DNA of 64,000 nt from Nonomuraea indica (lineage in GTDB: Bacteria; Actinomycetota; Actinomycetes; Streptosporangiales; Streptosporangiaceae): positions 679,952-743,951 of the forward strand of contig NZ_KZ559467.1 of the NCBI RefSeq assembly GCF_002850745.1. The letters are read 5' to 3'. Numbering within the stretch: the stretch's first letter is position 1; each line of letters opens with the position of its first letter. This document shows, piece by piece, positions 46,026 through 55,532 of this stretch. The notes below the pieces were generated by a model, which saw only the letters and a program-made list of their open reading frames with translations, did not search any database and was not told where the DNA came from. A program made the translations under genes and the position numbers.

Positions 46026-47057
46026 TCAGGGCCTGACGTCCACGAACTCCTGCGGCGAGAGCGCGCCGCGCGTCTTCGACGTGCTCGCCACCTTGACGCG
46101 GAAGTAGCCGTCCCTGCGGGCGGGATACGACACGGCGTACCGGCCGGACGCGTTGGCTCGCACGTGCCCGAGCAGCCGGTACGTGGTGGTGCCCGCGGCC
46201 TTGAAGTAGACCGCGAGCCTCTTGCGCGCGTACGCCGCGGTGCCCCTGTGGACCGTGCCCCGGAGCTTGACCTGCCCTCCCTTGGCGACCCGGGCCGGCG
46301 CCGCGAGGGTCACCCTGGCCCGGACCTTCTTCGAGGCGCCCTGCTCCGGCGCCCGCACGGTGAACGCGGCGGAGCCCTTCACCGTCTGCCCGCCGCGGCG
46401 CGCGGACACCTCCAGCCGCCACTCCCCGGGGGCGGTGTCGTCGCTGAGATAGGTGACGCCGCGATAGCGCCCGTCCGAGCCGCGCTCCAGATCGCCCAGG
46501 CGGTAGGTGTCGTGCGAGCCGACGCTGACCAGCCTGGCCGACACGGTCTCGGCGCCGGTGACCCCCGCCAGCACCGACACCTTGACGTCCTTGCCCCGCA
46601 CCAGGAGCACCGGGTTCGGCGACACGGCGGCCGTGTCGACGCGCTGCCGGCCCGCCACGTGGAGCGCGAACGTGGTGGCCCGCGCGGGATCGCCCTCGCG
46701 GGCCACCTGGACGTTCAGCCGCCACGCCCCGGGCGGGTCGTCGGAGCCCACGGTGAAGCGGCCAGCGATGGCCGCCCGCGCCGCCGTGGACGGCTTGAGG
46801 TCGAACGCCACGTCACGCCGCGAGCCGCCCGGAGGGGTGACATGGCCGGTGACGGCGGTGACCGTCCTCGGGTCCCTGAGGCTGAGCGTGACGGTGACCT
46901 CGACGTCCCCGTCGGCCGGGATGGACGCGTCGGCCACGGCCGGCCCGTCGAAGTCGGGTCCCGCCGTGGCCGCGTACGCGACCGGGAGGTGTGCACCTCC
47001 CACCAGAAGCGCGGCCCCCGTGGCGGCCGCCAGAAGCAGCCGCATCGTCTTCATCAT
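46026..47057 (-). CDS. Secreted protein with Ig-like repeats, 343 aa
   Basis: A signal peptide (Met1 to about Ala29, HLPVAYA-A) leads to a mature protein of three beta-sandwich-like modules: about 35-130 (VTVTLSLRDPRTVTAVTGHV), 135-235 (SPNPVLLVRGKDVKVSV) and 245-343 (VTLAAPARVAKGGQVKLRGTV). The second and third have the look of bacterial Ig/invasin-type repeats; the last, with GHVRANASGRYAVSY, resembles repeats of actinomycete secreted adhesion proteins. No lipobox, sortase signal or enzymatic motif. It is probably extracellular and binds something; the role is unknown. A start at Met2 or Met5 is equally possible. Confidence 0.78.
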   Translation of the reverse strand: MMKTMRLLLAAATGAALLVGGAHLPVAYAATAGPDFDGPAVADASIPADGDVEVTVTLSLRDPRTVTAVTGHVTPPGGSRRDVAFDLKPSTAARAAIAGRFTVGSDDPPGAWRLNVQVAREGDPARATTFALHVAGRQRVDTAAVSPNPVLLVRGKDVKVSVLAGVTGAETVSARLVSVGSHDTYRLGDLERGSDGRYRGVTYLSDDTAPGEWRLEVSARRGGQTVKGSAAFTVRAPEQGASKKVRARVTLAAPARVAKGGQVKLRGTVHRGTAAYARKRLAVYFKAAGTTTYRLLGHVRANASGRYAVSYPARRDGYFRVKVASTSKTRGALSPQEFVDVRP

Positions 47058-47179
47058 GCTGATCGCAGTCCCTTTGAGAAAAAAGTCTGATTGTGGGTGC
47101 GGAGCCTAATGTGACGGATGTGACCGCGTCATAAGGATCGGGGGAATGCCTCGTGGCCTGGGAAGGTTGAAGCATCTGG

Positions 47180-47272
47180 CACACTGGTAGCTGACCCGTA
47201 GCGGTTCCGGCTCCCGCCGCGCGTTGAGGCGCACATCAGGCGACCCGGCGACCGCACCCCGAAAGGACAGCC
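47180..47272 (+). promoter_or_regulatory. Candidate ribosomal-protein leader of rpmE
   Basis: The transcript upstream of rpmE probably starts near 47195, after TTGAAG (47167-47172) and TAGCTG (47188-47193). The leader can form local GC stems (GGCTCCCGCCGCGCG with GCGCAC; GGCGACCCGGCGACC). L31 leaders bound by free L31 are known in Actinobacteria, and this position and size fit; the fold has not been tested against the family model. The rest of the 215-nt gap (47058-47179) shows nothing. Confidence 0.4.
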
Positions 47273-47491
47273 ATGAAGCCCGACATCCACCCTGACTACC
47301 ACGTCACCCAGGTCACCTGCACCTGCGGCAACAGCTTCACCACCCGCAGCACCGCCAAGAACGGCGTCATCCACGCCGACGTGTGCTCGGCCTGCCACCC
47401 GTTCTACACGGGCAAGCAGAAGATCCTCGACACCGGTGGCCGGGTGGCCCGCTTCGAGAAGCGTTTCGGCAAGAAGGCCTCGGGCAAGTAG
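47273..47491 (+). CDS. rpmE: Ribosomal protein L31 (zinc type)
   Basis: A 72-aa large-subunit protein. Four zinc-ligand cysteines are present: Cys16 and Cys18 in CTC, and Cys38 and Cys41 in CSAC, so it is the C+ form needing zinc; a zinc-independent paralogue would be expected elsewhere under Zur control. AAAGGACAG precedes the ATG. The C-terminus ([11 protein letters not shown]) is typical. It lies between rho and prfA as in other actinomycetes. Confidence 0.97.
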   Translation: MKPDIHPDYHVTQVTCTCGNSFTTRSTAKNGVIHADVCSACHPFYTGKQKILDTGGRVARFEKRFGKKASGK

Positions 47492-47586
47492 CTTCACCGA
47501 CGCCGGCCCGGATGCACCTCAGCAGTGCGCCGGGTCGGCGTTGTTGGTGAATGGCCCCGCACCCACCCACGCCCCAAGGACCCACG

Positions 47587-48639
47587 GTGAACCTCGACGA
47601 GTTGCTCAAGGAGTATTCCGAGCTGGAGTTGCAGCTCGCCGACCCCGCCGTGCACGCCGACCAGCACCAGGCCCGCACGCTCGGCAGGCGCTACTCCCAG
47701 CTCACCCCGATCGTCGCCACCTACCGCGAGCTCGACGCGGCGCGCGACGACCTGACCGCCGCCAAGGAGCTGGCGGGGGAGGACGAGGGGTTCGCGGCCG
47801 AGGCCGCCGAGATCGAGGCGCGCATCCCGCAGCTGGAGGAACGGCTCAAGCACCTGCTCATCCCGCGCGATCCCAACGATGACAAGGACATCATCATGGA
47901 GATCAAGGCGGGCGAGGGCGGCGAGGAGTCGGCGTTGTTCGCCGGCGACCTCCTGCGCATGTACCTCCGCTACGCCGAGCGGCTCGGCTGGAAGACCGAG
48001 GTCATCGACAGCCAGCCCTCCGATCTGGGCGGCTACAAGGACGTCACGGTCGCCATCAAGGCCAAGGGCGACGAGGGCGTGTGGTTCAGGCTCAAGTTCG
48101 AAGGCGGCGTCCACCGCGTCCAGCGGGTGCCCGTCACCGAGTCGCAGGGCCGCATCCACACCAGCGCCGCCGGCGTGCTCGTCTACCCCGAGGCCGAGGA
48201 GGTGGACGTCCAGATCGACCCCAACGACCTGCGCATCGACGTCTACCGCTCCAGCGGCCCCGGCGGCCAGAGCGTCAACACCACCGACTCGGCGGTCCGC
48301 ATCACGCACCTGCCGACCGGGGTCGTCGTCTCCTGCCAGAACGAGAAGAGCCAGCTGCAGAACAAGGAGTCGGCGCTGCGCATCCTGCGCGCCCGGCTGC
48401 TGGCCATCGCCCAGGAGGAGGCCGACGCCGCCGCGCAGGCCGAGCGCAAGTCGCAGGTCCGCACCGTCGACCGTTCCGAGCGCGTGCGCACCTACAACTT
48501 CCCCGAGAACCGCATCTCCGACCACCGCGTCGGCTTCAAGGCGTATAACCTCGACCAGGTCCTCGACGGAGAGCTCAACGCCGTCACCCAAGCCCTCATC
48601 GACGCCGAGATGGCGGAGAAGCTCGCACAACACTCATGA
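47587..48639 (+). CDS. prfA: Peptide chain release factor 1
   Basis: A 350-aa factor that reads UAA and UAG on the ribosome. The GTG at 47587 is chosen (AAGGA 6 nt upstream); an ATG at 47551 would add 12 Pro-rich residues. The codon-recognition tripeptide is PVT (182-184) and the catalytic GGQ loop is [16 protein letters not shown] (GGQ at 226-228), whose Gln is methylated by PrmC encoded next. The N-terminal coiled domain is of normal length. The stop overlaps the prmC ATG (ATGA, 48636-48639). Confidence 0.98.
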   Translation: MNLDELLKEYSELELQLADPAVHADQHQARTLGRRYSQLTPIVATYRELDAARDDLTAAKELAGEDEGFAAEAAEIEARIPQLEERLKHLLIPRDPNDDKDIIMEIKAGEGGEESALFAGDLLRMYLRYAERLGWKTEVIDSQPSDLGGYKDVTVAIKAKGDEGVWFRLKFEGGVHRVQRVPVTESQGRIHTSAAGVLVYPEAEEVDVQIDPNDLRIDVYRSSGPGGQSVNTTDSAVRITHLPTGVVVSCQNEKSQLQNKESALRILRARLLAIAQEEADAAAQAERKSQVRTVDRSERVRTYNFPENRISDHRVGFKAYNLDQVLDGELNAVTQALIDAEMAEKLAQHS

Positions 48640-49490
48640 CATTTCTGCTGGACGAGATCGCGCTCGCCACCGCCCGGCTGGCCGAGGCAGGTGTGCCCTC
48701 GCCGCGCACGGACGCGGAGGAGATCGCGGCATTCGTTCACGGCGTGCGCAGGAGCGAACTGCACACGGTCAAGGACGCCGACTTCGACGCGCTGTTCTGG
48801 GAGGGCATCGCCCGGCGCGAGGCCCGCGAGCCGCTGCAGCACATCACCGGCCACGCCTACTTCCGCTACCTCGAACTCGCGGTCGGCCCCGGGGTGTTCG
48901 TGCCGCGCCCCGAGACCGAGGTCATGGCCGGCTGGGCCATCGAGACGCTGCGCGCGATGGACGTCACCGCCCCGCTCGTCGTCGACCTCGGCACCGGTTC
49001 CGGCGCGATCGCGCTGTCGATCGCCCAGGAGGTCGCCCTCGCCGAGGTGCACGCCGTCGAGGTCGATCCCGGCGCCTACTCCTGGGCCAAGCGCAACATC
49101 TCCGAACACGGTCAGGGACGCGTCCACCTGCACCCCGAAGACCTGGCCGAAGCCCTGCCCGAGCTCAACGGCACGGTCGACCTCGTCATCTCCAACCCGC
49201 CCTACATCCCGCCCGGCGCCGTCCCGCGCGACCCCGAGGTGCGCGAGTACGACCCGACCCGGGCCCTGTACGGCAGCGGCGACGACGGGCTCGGCGAGGT
49301 CCGCGCCGTCGAGCGCACCGCCCGGCGGCTGCTCCGCCCCGGCGGCTGGGTCGCCGTCGAGCACGCCGACGAGCAGGGGCGCGCCGTCTACCTGACGTTC
49401 CCCGAGGACAACGGCTGGCGCGACGTACGCCTGCGCCAGGACCTGACCCGCAGAGACCGCTTCGTCACCGCGAGGCTCGGCCAGGACTAG
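48636..49490 (+). CDS. prmC: Release factor glutamine N5-methyltransferase
   Basis: A 284-aa S-adenosylmethionine enzyme that methylates the GGQ glutamine of release factors. It has the N-terminal helical substrate domain, the AdoMet motif [13 protein letters not shown] (about 116-128), and the catalytic NPPY at 187-190 ([10 protein letters not shown]). The start overlaps prfA, whose product is its substrate. Two nt separate it from the next gene. Confidence 0.97.
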   Translation: MTFLLDEIALATARLAEAGVPSPRTDAEEIAAFVHGVRRSELHTVKDADFDALFWEGIARREAREPLQHITGHAYFRYLELAVGPGVFVPRPETEVMAGWAIETLRAMDVTAPLVVDLGTGSGAIALSIAQEVALAEVHAVEVDPGAYSWAKRNISEHGQGRVHLHPEDLAEALPELNGTVDLVISNPPYIPPGAVPRDPEVREYDPTRALYGSGDDGLGEVRAVERTARRLLRPGGWVAVEHADEQGRAVYLTFPEDNGWRDVRLRQDLTRRDRFVTARLGQD

Positions 49491-49491
49491 G

Positions 49492-50148
49492 ATGCACGTC
49501 GTGACCAGACGCTTCGACTGCACGGACCTCGAACAGCGGGCCGAAGGCCTGACCGAGGCCGCCGCCGCGGTCCGCCGCGGAGATCTCGTGGTGCTCCCCA
49601 CGGACACCGTCTACGGCATCGGTGCCGACGCGTTCACTCCGGCGGCCGTCACCGCGCTGCTCGACGCCAAGGGCCGGGGCCGCGAGATGCCGCCGCCCGT
49701 CCTCGTCGGCACCGTCCGGGCCGCCACCGCCCTGGTGGAGGACCTCGGCCCGTACGGGCAGGACCTCATCGACGCGTTCTGGCCGGGCCCGCTCACGCTG
49801 GTGTGCAAGGCCAACCGGGCGCTGTCGTGGGACCTTGGCGACACCAAGGGCACGGTGGCGGTGCGCATGCCGCTGCACCCGGTGGCCCTCGACCTGCTCA
49901 AGGAGACCGGCCCCATGGCCGTCTCCAGCGCCAACCGGTCCGGCTCACCCGCCGCCGTCACCGCGCAGGAGGCCGAGGAGCAGCTCGGCGACGCGGTCGC
50001 CGTCTACCTCGACGGCGGCTCCACCACCGACGACACCCCCTCCACGATCCTCGATCTCACCACTGCCGTGCCGCGGCTGCTGCGGCGCGGGGCGATCCCG
50101 GTGGAGAAGCTGCGCGGCATCATCGGTTACGTCGCGACCGACGGCTGA
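49492..50148 (+). CDS. L-threonylcarbamoyladenylate synthase (Sua5/YciO/YrdC family)
   Basis: A 218-aa enzyme of the YrdC fold. It makes threonylcarbamoyl-AMP from threonine, bicarbonate and ATP for t6A37 tRNA modification. Motifs are VVLPTDTVYGIGADAF, PGPLTLV, TVAVRMPLHP and SSANRSGSPA. There is no long Sua5 C-terminal domain, so it is TsaC-like in length, but actinobacterial members are often named Sua5. It starts 1 nt after the prmC stop, completing the prfA-prmC-sua5 translation block. Confidence 0.93.
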   Translation: MHVVTRRFDCTDLEQRAEGLTEAAAAVRRGDLVVLPTDTVYGIGADAFTPAAVTALLDAKGRGREMPPPVLVGTVRAATALVEDLGPYGQDLIDAFWPGPLTLVCKANRALSWDLGDTKGTVAVRMPLHPVALDLLKETGPMAVSSANRSGSPAAVTAQEAEEQLGDAVAVYLDGGSTTDDTPSTILDLTTAVPRLLRRGAIPVEKLRGIIGYVATDG

Positions 50149-50238
50149 CGCCATACCGTCTGCTTATCCCGGCTGCGGGGACGCTCGCGTCGCGCCTACG
50201 GTGACTTCCGGAGCGGTCACGACGTCCGGGAGTAGCCC

Positions 50239-52443
50239 ATGGGCAAGTTCGACGGCATGGATCCTGAGCTGGTGCGTGACCTGCTGGCCGAGCTCAAGCG
50301 CGCGGCCGAGCACCTGCGCACCACCGAGGGACGTGTCGCGCAGGTCCTGAGCCGCGCGGGCGTGTCCGTCCAGACCACGCACCGGCCCGTCCAGGTGGCC
50401 GACGCCGCCGACGCCATGACCAAGGACGTACGGACCCGGCTCGGGCTGCTGGAGAAACGCGCCGCCGAGCCCCGCGACCCGGGCACCGGCGCCGACGCCC
50501 CGAAGAACGGCGACACCCCGAAGACGGGGGACGATGCCAAGAAGGGCGACACCCCCAAGACAGGGGACGACGCCAAGAAGGGCGAGACGCCGAAGACGGA
50601 CACTCCGCGCGACACCAAACCCGATGCCGTCCCCACCGACCCTCCGAAGAAGGAGGAGGACAAGCCAGTCCAGGACGACGCGAAGCGGCGCGACGAGGAC
50701 AGGCCGTCCAAGGACGACACCAAGACCGGCGCTGAGGACAAGCCGTCCAAGGACGACACCCGCACCGGCGGCGACGACCCCAAGACCGGTGACAAGGACG
50801 ACCGTCCGGGTGGGAAGGACGACCGCACGGGGCGCGAGGACGACCGCACGGGTGGGAAGGACGACCGGACGGGTGGGAAGGACGACCGGACGGGTGACGA
50901 CGGCAGCCGTTGCGAGGACGACCGCAAGACCGGTGACGACAGGACCGGCGAACGGGGGGCCGACGACGGCAGGACCGACGATCGGAGGGCCGACGACGGC
51001 AGGGCGGATGACGGGAGGACGGGCGACGGCACGAGGCCGCGCGACGACGGCGCCGCCCGCGACGACCGTGCGGCCGACTCCGCCCGCGAGCAGCCCGTGG
51101 ACACCCCGGCCAAGGACCATCCGGACGACCAGGACCCCCTGAAGCCCCGGGTCGTCGTCGTGGACGGCGTGAAGGTTCTGCAGGTCCCCATCGACCCGCC
51201 CACGGCCGAGGAACTGAGCGACCTGCTGGAGAACCTCGACACGTACCAGCCCATCGAGATGCCGACACCCACGGGCGACGCCCGCCCCGGTGACACCGGG
51301 ACCCGCCTGCCCGACGGCTCCCCGTCCGGCGGCGACGTGGCCGCCGTCGACGTACGGCCGCCGGATGCCGCCACGTCCCGGGACATCGCCGACGGCACCC
51401 GTGACGTCCGCCCGATCGACATGCCCACCGTGGACGTCCCGCCGGGCTCGTACGGCCAGGACGAGGGGGCGACAGGGGACGGCCGACCCGACGGCCGACC
51501 CGACGGCCGCCCCGACAGCGGGGCCGACGGGCGATTCGACGGCGGGGCCGACGGCCGGCCTGACGGCAGGGCCGGTGCGGACGCCGGTGGCACGCCTGAC
51601 CGTGACGGGCGCGGGGACGCCGGTACGACGCCCGGATGTGATGGGCGTGGAGACGCCGGTACCACTCCTGGCCGGGATGCGCCGACCGGTTCCGAGGCCA
51701 GGCCCGAGCGGGACACACCGGCCGACGGAGACGCCGTCCGGGGCCGGGACGCGCCCGTTGCCGCGGATCCGAGGCAGGACGGCACTCCCAGGCCCGGCCA
51801 GGGCGCCCCCGTGGCCATCGACCCCACGCCCCCGGCCGCCTCCGAACCCGCACCGCGCCCGGACACCGGAACGGGGACGGGCGACGGGACGGACAGAGCC
51901 GTCCAGCCGGACAGAGCGGGCGAGCCGGACAGGGCCGGCCACCCGGACAGAGCCGGTCGGTCGGACGGAGCCGGCGAGACGGACAGAGTGGCCGGACACA
52001 GTGTGCAGGACAGGGCGGGGGCCGGTGAGGGGCTCGTGGTCGCGGGCCGTACCCACCTGGACGACTGGCAGGACGGAGGCGTCGCGGCGGGGAGCGACCC
52101 CTGGAGCCAGATCCCCCCGGACCGGATCCCCTGGACCCATGGCCAGGACCCTGTGGCCCCTGCGCCGGCGCGCGACCTCGGCGACCTCATCACCCTCGTC
52201 GGCCACGACGGCGGCGCCCCCCGGACCGACCCGCCGGGCACGTACGGGCCGGAGGAGCCGGTGTACGGGTCAGAGGAGTCGCCGTACGGATCAGAGGAGT
52301 CGCCGTACGGGTCAGGGGAGTCGCCGTACGAGCCGGGCGAGTCGCCGTACGGGCCGGACGGGCCGGCGTTCGGGGGCGACGGCGACGACGGACCGGCGCA
52401 CACCAGGCAGCCGGGTGTCCACGGCACGGACAGGAGCGTGTGA
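50239..52443 (+). CDS. WXG100-like N-terminal domain with long disordered acidic region, 734 aa
   Basis: Residues 1-78 form a compact two-helix domain (MGKFDGMDPELVRDLLAELK ... VRTRLGLLEKRA) like the helical hairpins of WXG100/ESX proteins, though the WXG turn itself is not present. From about 80 onward the protein is extremely rich in Asp, Arg, Gly, Pro, Lys and Thr, with repeats of DDRTGGK (near 190-220), DDGR/DGR-P (near 410-440) and DRAG (near 550-575). Near the C-terminus are five 7-residue Y-x-x-x-E-S-P-type units (674-708). No membrane segment or signal peptide. GGGAG precedes the ATG. The stop is coupled to the next gene (TGATG). Unknown function; a secreted or surface-bound protein of a type VII-like route is one idea. 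Confidence 0.7.
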   Translation: MGKFDGMDPELVRDLLAELKRAAEHLRTTEGRVAQVLSRAGVSVQTTHRPVQVADAADAMTKDVRTRLGLLEKRAAEPRDPGTGADAPKNGDTPKTGDDAKKGDTPKTGDDAKKGETPKTDTPRDTKPDAVPTDPPKKEEDKPVQDDAKRRDEDRPSKDDTKTGAEDKPSKDDTRTGGDDPKTGDKDDRPGGKDDRTGREDDRTGGKDDRTGGKDDRTGDDGSRCEDDRKTGDDRTGERGADDGRTDDRRADDGRADDGRTGDGTRPRDDGAARDDRAADSAREQPVDTPAKDHPDDQDPLKPRVVVVDGVKVLQVPIDPPTAEELSDLLENLDTYQPIEMPTPTGDARPGDTGTRLPDGSPSGGDVAAVDVRPPDAATSRDIADGTRDVRPIDMPTVDVPPGSYGQDEGATGDGRPDGRPDGRPDSGADGRFDGGADGRPDGRAGADAGGTPDRDGRGDAGTTPGCDGRGDAGTTPGRDAPTGSEARPERDTPADGDAVRGRDAPVAADPRQDGTPRPGQGAPVAIDPTPPAASEPAPRPDTGTGTGDGTDRAVQPDRAGEPDRAGHPDRAGRSDGAGETDRVAGHSVQDRAGAGEGLVVAGRTHLDDWQDGGVAAGSDPWSQIPPDRIPWTHGQDPVAPAPARDLGDLITLVGHDGGAPRTDPPGTYGPEEPVYGSEESPYGSEESPYGSGESPYEPGESPYGPDGPAFGGDGDDGPAHTRQPGVHGTDRSV
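52264..52368 (+). repeat. Five tandem 21-nt units encoding YGSEESP-type heptads
   Basis: Units start at 52264, 52285, 52306, 52327 and 52348 and encode YGSEESP, YGSEESP, YGSGESP, YEPGESP and YGPDGPA. They form the Tyr/Glu/Ser/Pro tail region of the long disordered protein. Confidence 0.85.
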
Positions 52444-52820
52444 TGTACGCGGACCCGCCCGCACCCCAGCCGATGCGACCGGGCGAGACCCCGCCCGCCA
52501 AACCCGGCGCCAACCCGCTGGACCCGCAGCCGCGCGCATGGGAGTTCAACCCCGAGTACCAGCGCCTCGTCACCGCCTGGCAGACCGTGCTGCCGCTGCT
52601 GGAGAGCATCACCACGGCCCTGGACAAGGCGTACCGGCAGGCCAGGAGCCCGCAGACGTGGGAGGCGCCCGTCGGCGAGCGCTACGTGGAGGACCTCGCG
52701 GCCTGGCGTTCCAGGCTGGCCCTCTACCGGCAGGCCGTGCTCACCGCCATCAGCGACGAGGCGGCCGACACCCCGCGGTGGATTCCGAGCACGGCGGGAG
52801 CCCCCCGCGCCTTCCCCTGA
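52443..52820 (+). CDS. Small WXG100-like helical protein, 125 aa
   Basis: The ATG at 52443 shares its A with the upstream stop (TGATG); a GTG at 52440 would add one residue. After a Pro-rich N-terminus (1-35), residues 36-110 form a two-helix hairpin, EYQRLVTAWQTVLPLLESIT ... YVEDLAAWRSRLALYRQAVLT, with a Trp in the turn region (QTWEAPVGE), reminiscent of WXG100 partners. It is expressed together with the long disordered protein, and the two probably form a heterodimer through their hairpins. No ESX/T7SS core gene is in the window. Family assignment is by fold impression only. Confidence 0.7.
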   Translation: MYADPPAPQPMRPGETPPAKPGANPLDPQPRAWEFNPEYQRLVTAWQTVLPLLESITTALDKAYRQARSPQTWEAPVGERYVEDLAAWRSRLALYRQAVLTAISDEAADTPRWIPSTAGAPRAFP

Positions 52821-52882
52821 CGGCGTCGGGCGGGCGACGAAGACCTGTGGGCAAAACGGATACTCGGCCTTAAAGTGGAAAA

Positions 52883-54148
52883 ATGGGTCAAGAGCCCTAC
52901 TATGGCCCCGACTTCGGCCTGCTGAGGCGGCAGGACCCCGAGCTGGCCCAGGTGCTGCTCGACGAGCTGGCGCGGGTGCGCGGCGGCCTGCAGCTCATCG
53001 CGAGCGAGAACTTCGCCTCGCCCGCCGTCCTCGCCGCCCTCGGCTCCACCCTGACCAACAAGTACGCCGAGGGTTATCCGGGCCGGCGCTACTACGGCGG
53101 CTGCGAGGTCGTGGACCGTGCCGAGCGGCTGGCCACGGACCGGGCGCGCCGGCTGTTCGGCGCCGAGCACGCCAACGTCCAGCCGCACTCGGGCGCGACG
53201 GCCAACCTGGCCGCCTACGCGGCGCTGCTGCAGCCGGGCGACACGATGCTGGCGATGGCGTTGCAGCACGGGGGGCACCTCACCCACGGCTCCAAGGTGA
53301 ACTTCTCGGGAAGATGGTTCGACGTCGTGTCGTACGGCGTGCGACGCGACAGCGAACTCCTCGACCACGACGAGGTGCGCGACCTGGCGCTGCGGCACCG
53401 GCCGAAGCTGATCGTCTGCGGAGCCACCTCGTACCCGAGGCTGCTCGACTTCGCCGTCTTCCGCGGCATCGCCGACGAGGTCGGCGCCTGGCTGCTCGCC
53501 GACGTGGCGCACACCGCCGGGCTGATGGCGGGCGGCGCGGTCCCGTCGGCCGTGCCGTACGCGGACGTGGTCACCTTCACCACGCACAAGACGCTGCGCG
53601 GGCCGCGCGGCGGCGCCGTCCTGTGCACGGCCGAGCTGGCGGCCAGGATCGACCGGGCGGTGTTCCCGTTCGTCCAGGGCGGCCCCCTCATGCACGCCGT
53701 CGCGGCCAAGGCGGTGGCGTTCGGCGAGGCGCTGCGGCCGGACTTCGGCGACTACGCCAGGAGGGTGACCGCGAACGCGCGGGCGCTGTGCGACGCGCTC
53801 GCGGCGGAGGGCATGCGGCCGGTGGCGGGGGGCACGGACACGCATCTGGCGCTGATCGACCTGCGTAACCTGGGCGTCTCCGGCGCGGAGGCGGAGCGGC
53901 GGTGCGCGGCGGCGGGGATCACGCTGAACCGCAACGCGATCCCGTATGATCCGGAGCCTCCGGCGGTCGCGTCCGGCATCCGGGTCGGCACGCCGTGCGT
54001 GACGACCCAGGGGATGGGGCCGCAGGAGCTGAAAGAGGTCGGGATGCTGGTGGCGCAGGCCGTGCGGGATCCCGGCGCGGCCCCGGCCGTGCGCGAGCGC
54101 GTGGCGGGGCTGCTGTCCATCCATCCGCCATATCTCAGCGAATATTAA
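52883..54148 (+). CDS. glyA: Serine hydroxymethyltransferase
   Basis: A 421-aa PLP enzyme interconverting serine and glycine with tetrahydrofolate. The PLP lysine is Lys236 in TFTTHKTLRGPRGG; LIASENFASPAV, YAEGYPGRRYYGG and PHSGATANLAAY are strongly conserved. Complete at both ends. The location between sua5 and the atp operon is as in Streptomyces, apart from the WXG-like pair inserted upstream. A 62-nt gap precedes it and may carry its promoter. Confidence 0.97.
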   Translation: MGQEPYYGPDFGLLRRQDPELAQVLLDELARVRGGLQLIASENFASPAVLAALGSTLTNKYAEGYPGRRYYGGCEVVDRAERLATDRARRLFGAEHANVQPHSGATANLAAYAALLQPGDTMLAMALQHGGHLTHGSKVNFSGRWFDVVSYGVRRDSELLDHDEVRDLALRHRPKLIVCGATSYPRLLDFAVFRGIADEVGAWLLADVAHTAGLMAGGAVPSAVPYADVVTFTTHKTLRGPRGGAVLCTAELAARIDRAVFPFVQGGPLMHAVAAKAVAFGEALRPDFGDYARRVTANARALCDALAAEGMRPVAGGTDTHLALIDLRNLGVSGAEAERRCAAAGITLNRNAIPYDPEPPAVASGIRVGTPCVTTQGMGPQELKEVGMLVAQAVRDPGAAPAVRERVAGLLSIHPPYLSEY

Positions 54149-54205
54149 GCTGGTCTGTGTCGTTTTCCGGTCACAGCGGGCCGGAGCATCCGGGAAACTA
54201 GGTCC

Positions 54206-55492
54206 GTGCGCGAATACCTGTTCATGGCGCTCGTCGCGGCAGCGGTGACGTACCTCCTCGTCCCGCTGGTTCGCCGCTTCGCCATCCGCATCGGGGCCGC
54301 TCCGGAGATCCGCGAGCGTGACGTGCACACCACGCCGACGCCGCGGCTGGGCGGCCTGGCGATGTACGGCGGGCTGGTCGCGGGGCTGCTGGTGGCGAGC
54401 GAGCTGGCCTACACGGGCCAGGCGCTGCGCGACTCCTACGGCAACACGGTGTCGGCGCTGCTCATCGCCGGCGGCATCATCACGATCACCGGGTTCCTGG
54501 ACGACTGGTGGGGGATGGACCCCTTCATCAAGCTCGCCGGCCAGATCGCGGCGGCCGGGGTGCTCGTCTACTACGACCTGCGGCTGCTCTACATTCCGCT
54601 GCCCAAGGACTGGGGCGGCTCCACCAGCCTCGACTACACGCTGAGCACCATCATCACCATCCTCGTGGTGGTCGTCACGATCAACGCCGTCAACTTCGTC
54701 GACGGGCTCGACGGCCTCGCCGCGGGGATCGTGTGCATCGCGGCCATGTCGACCTGGACCTACTCGATCCTGCTGTCGCAGAGCATCAGCGGCAACAACA
54801 TCACCACCACGGCGGGCATCGCGGCCATCCTCATCGGCACCTGCCTCGGCTTCCTGCCGCACAACTTCCATCCGGCCAAGATCTTCATGGGTGACACGGG
54901 CGCCATGCTGATCGGCCTGGTCCTCGCCTCCTCCATCGTCACCGTGACGCCGCTCGACCCCGCGGTCATCGAGGACATGAACAAGTTCGCGGTGCTGCTG
55001 CCCCTGCTGCTGCCCGCGGCGGTGCTGGTGCTGCCGCTGGTCGACCTGGTCACCGCCGTCGTGCGGCGCACCTCCTACGGCATGTCGCCGTTCGCGCCCG
55101 ACCGCGGCCACCTGCACCACCGGCTGATGGACATCGGCCACTCGCACCGGCGTTCGGTGCTCATCATGTACGCCTGGGCCTTCCTGTTCGGCTTCGGCAT
55201 CGTGGCGATGTCCTGGCGGGGCGTGCCGGTGCTGCTGTTCCCCGTGGTGATCCTGTTGGCCATCGGCGTGCTCGTGCTCATGGCGGCGCCGCGCTGGCGC
55301 GGCCGGGGCGGGCTGCGCTCGCGGAGCAAGCGGCCGACCGACGACGACGGCGGCCCGCCCACCGGGCCGATGCCGCCCATCCTGCCGGAGTCCGGGGCGG
55401 GGCCGCAGGGCCGACCGGCGCAGGAGCCGCCGCAGCAGCGCGCCAGTGCCGAGGGTAAACCGGTCATTCCTGTCTATCCGGGTAGTTCATGA
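54206..55492 (+). CDS. MraY/WecA-family polyprenyl-phosphate GlcNAc-1-phosphate transferase
   Basis: A 428-aa membrane enzyme that moves a sugar-1-phosphate (probably GlcNAc) from UDP-sugar to a polyprenyl phosphate, the first step in wall teichoic acid, arabinogalactan or other glycan assembly. About ten transmembrane helices are present. Catalytic motifs: FLDDWWGMDPFIK, VNFVDGLDGLAAG, IFMGDTGAM and the HLHHRL motif (in DRGHLHHRLMDIGHS), the last typical of WecA/TagO rather than MraY. The C-terminal 70 residues are a Pro/Gly-rich cytoplasmic tail. The GTG at 54206 is used. The gene directly precedes the atp genes, as in relatives. Confidence 0.93.
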   Translation: MREYLFMALVAAAVTYLLVPLVRRFAIRIGAAPEIRERDVHTTPTPRLGGLAMYGGLVAGLLVASELAYTGQALRDSYGNTVSALLIAGGIITITGFLDDWWGMDPFIKLAGQIAAAGVLVYYDLRLLYIPLPKDWGGSTSLDYTLSTIITILVVVVTINAVNFVDGLDGLAAGIVCIAAMSTWTYSILLSQSISGNNITTTAGIAAILIGTCLGFLPHNFHPAKIFMGDTGAMLIGLVLASSIVTVTPLDPAVIEDMNKFAVLLPLLLPAAVLVLPLVDLVTAVVRRTSYGMSPFAPDRGHLHHRLMDIGHSHRRSVLIMYAWAFLFGFGIVAMSWRGVPVLLFPVVILLAIGVLVLMAAPRWRGRGGLRSRSKRPTDDDGGPPTGPMPPILPESGAGPQGRPAQEPPQQRASAEGKPVIPVYPGSS

Positions 55493-55532
55493 TCGCGAAC
55501 TAGAAACGGCAGGTAAAAGCGGTCGTCTGTGA

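Noticed and set aside
52724..55147. An 807-codon minus-strand frame opposite glyA and the transferase gene
   Set aside because: Shadow of glyA, whose catalytic motifs are unmistakable on the other strand.
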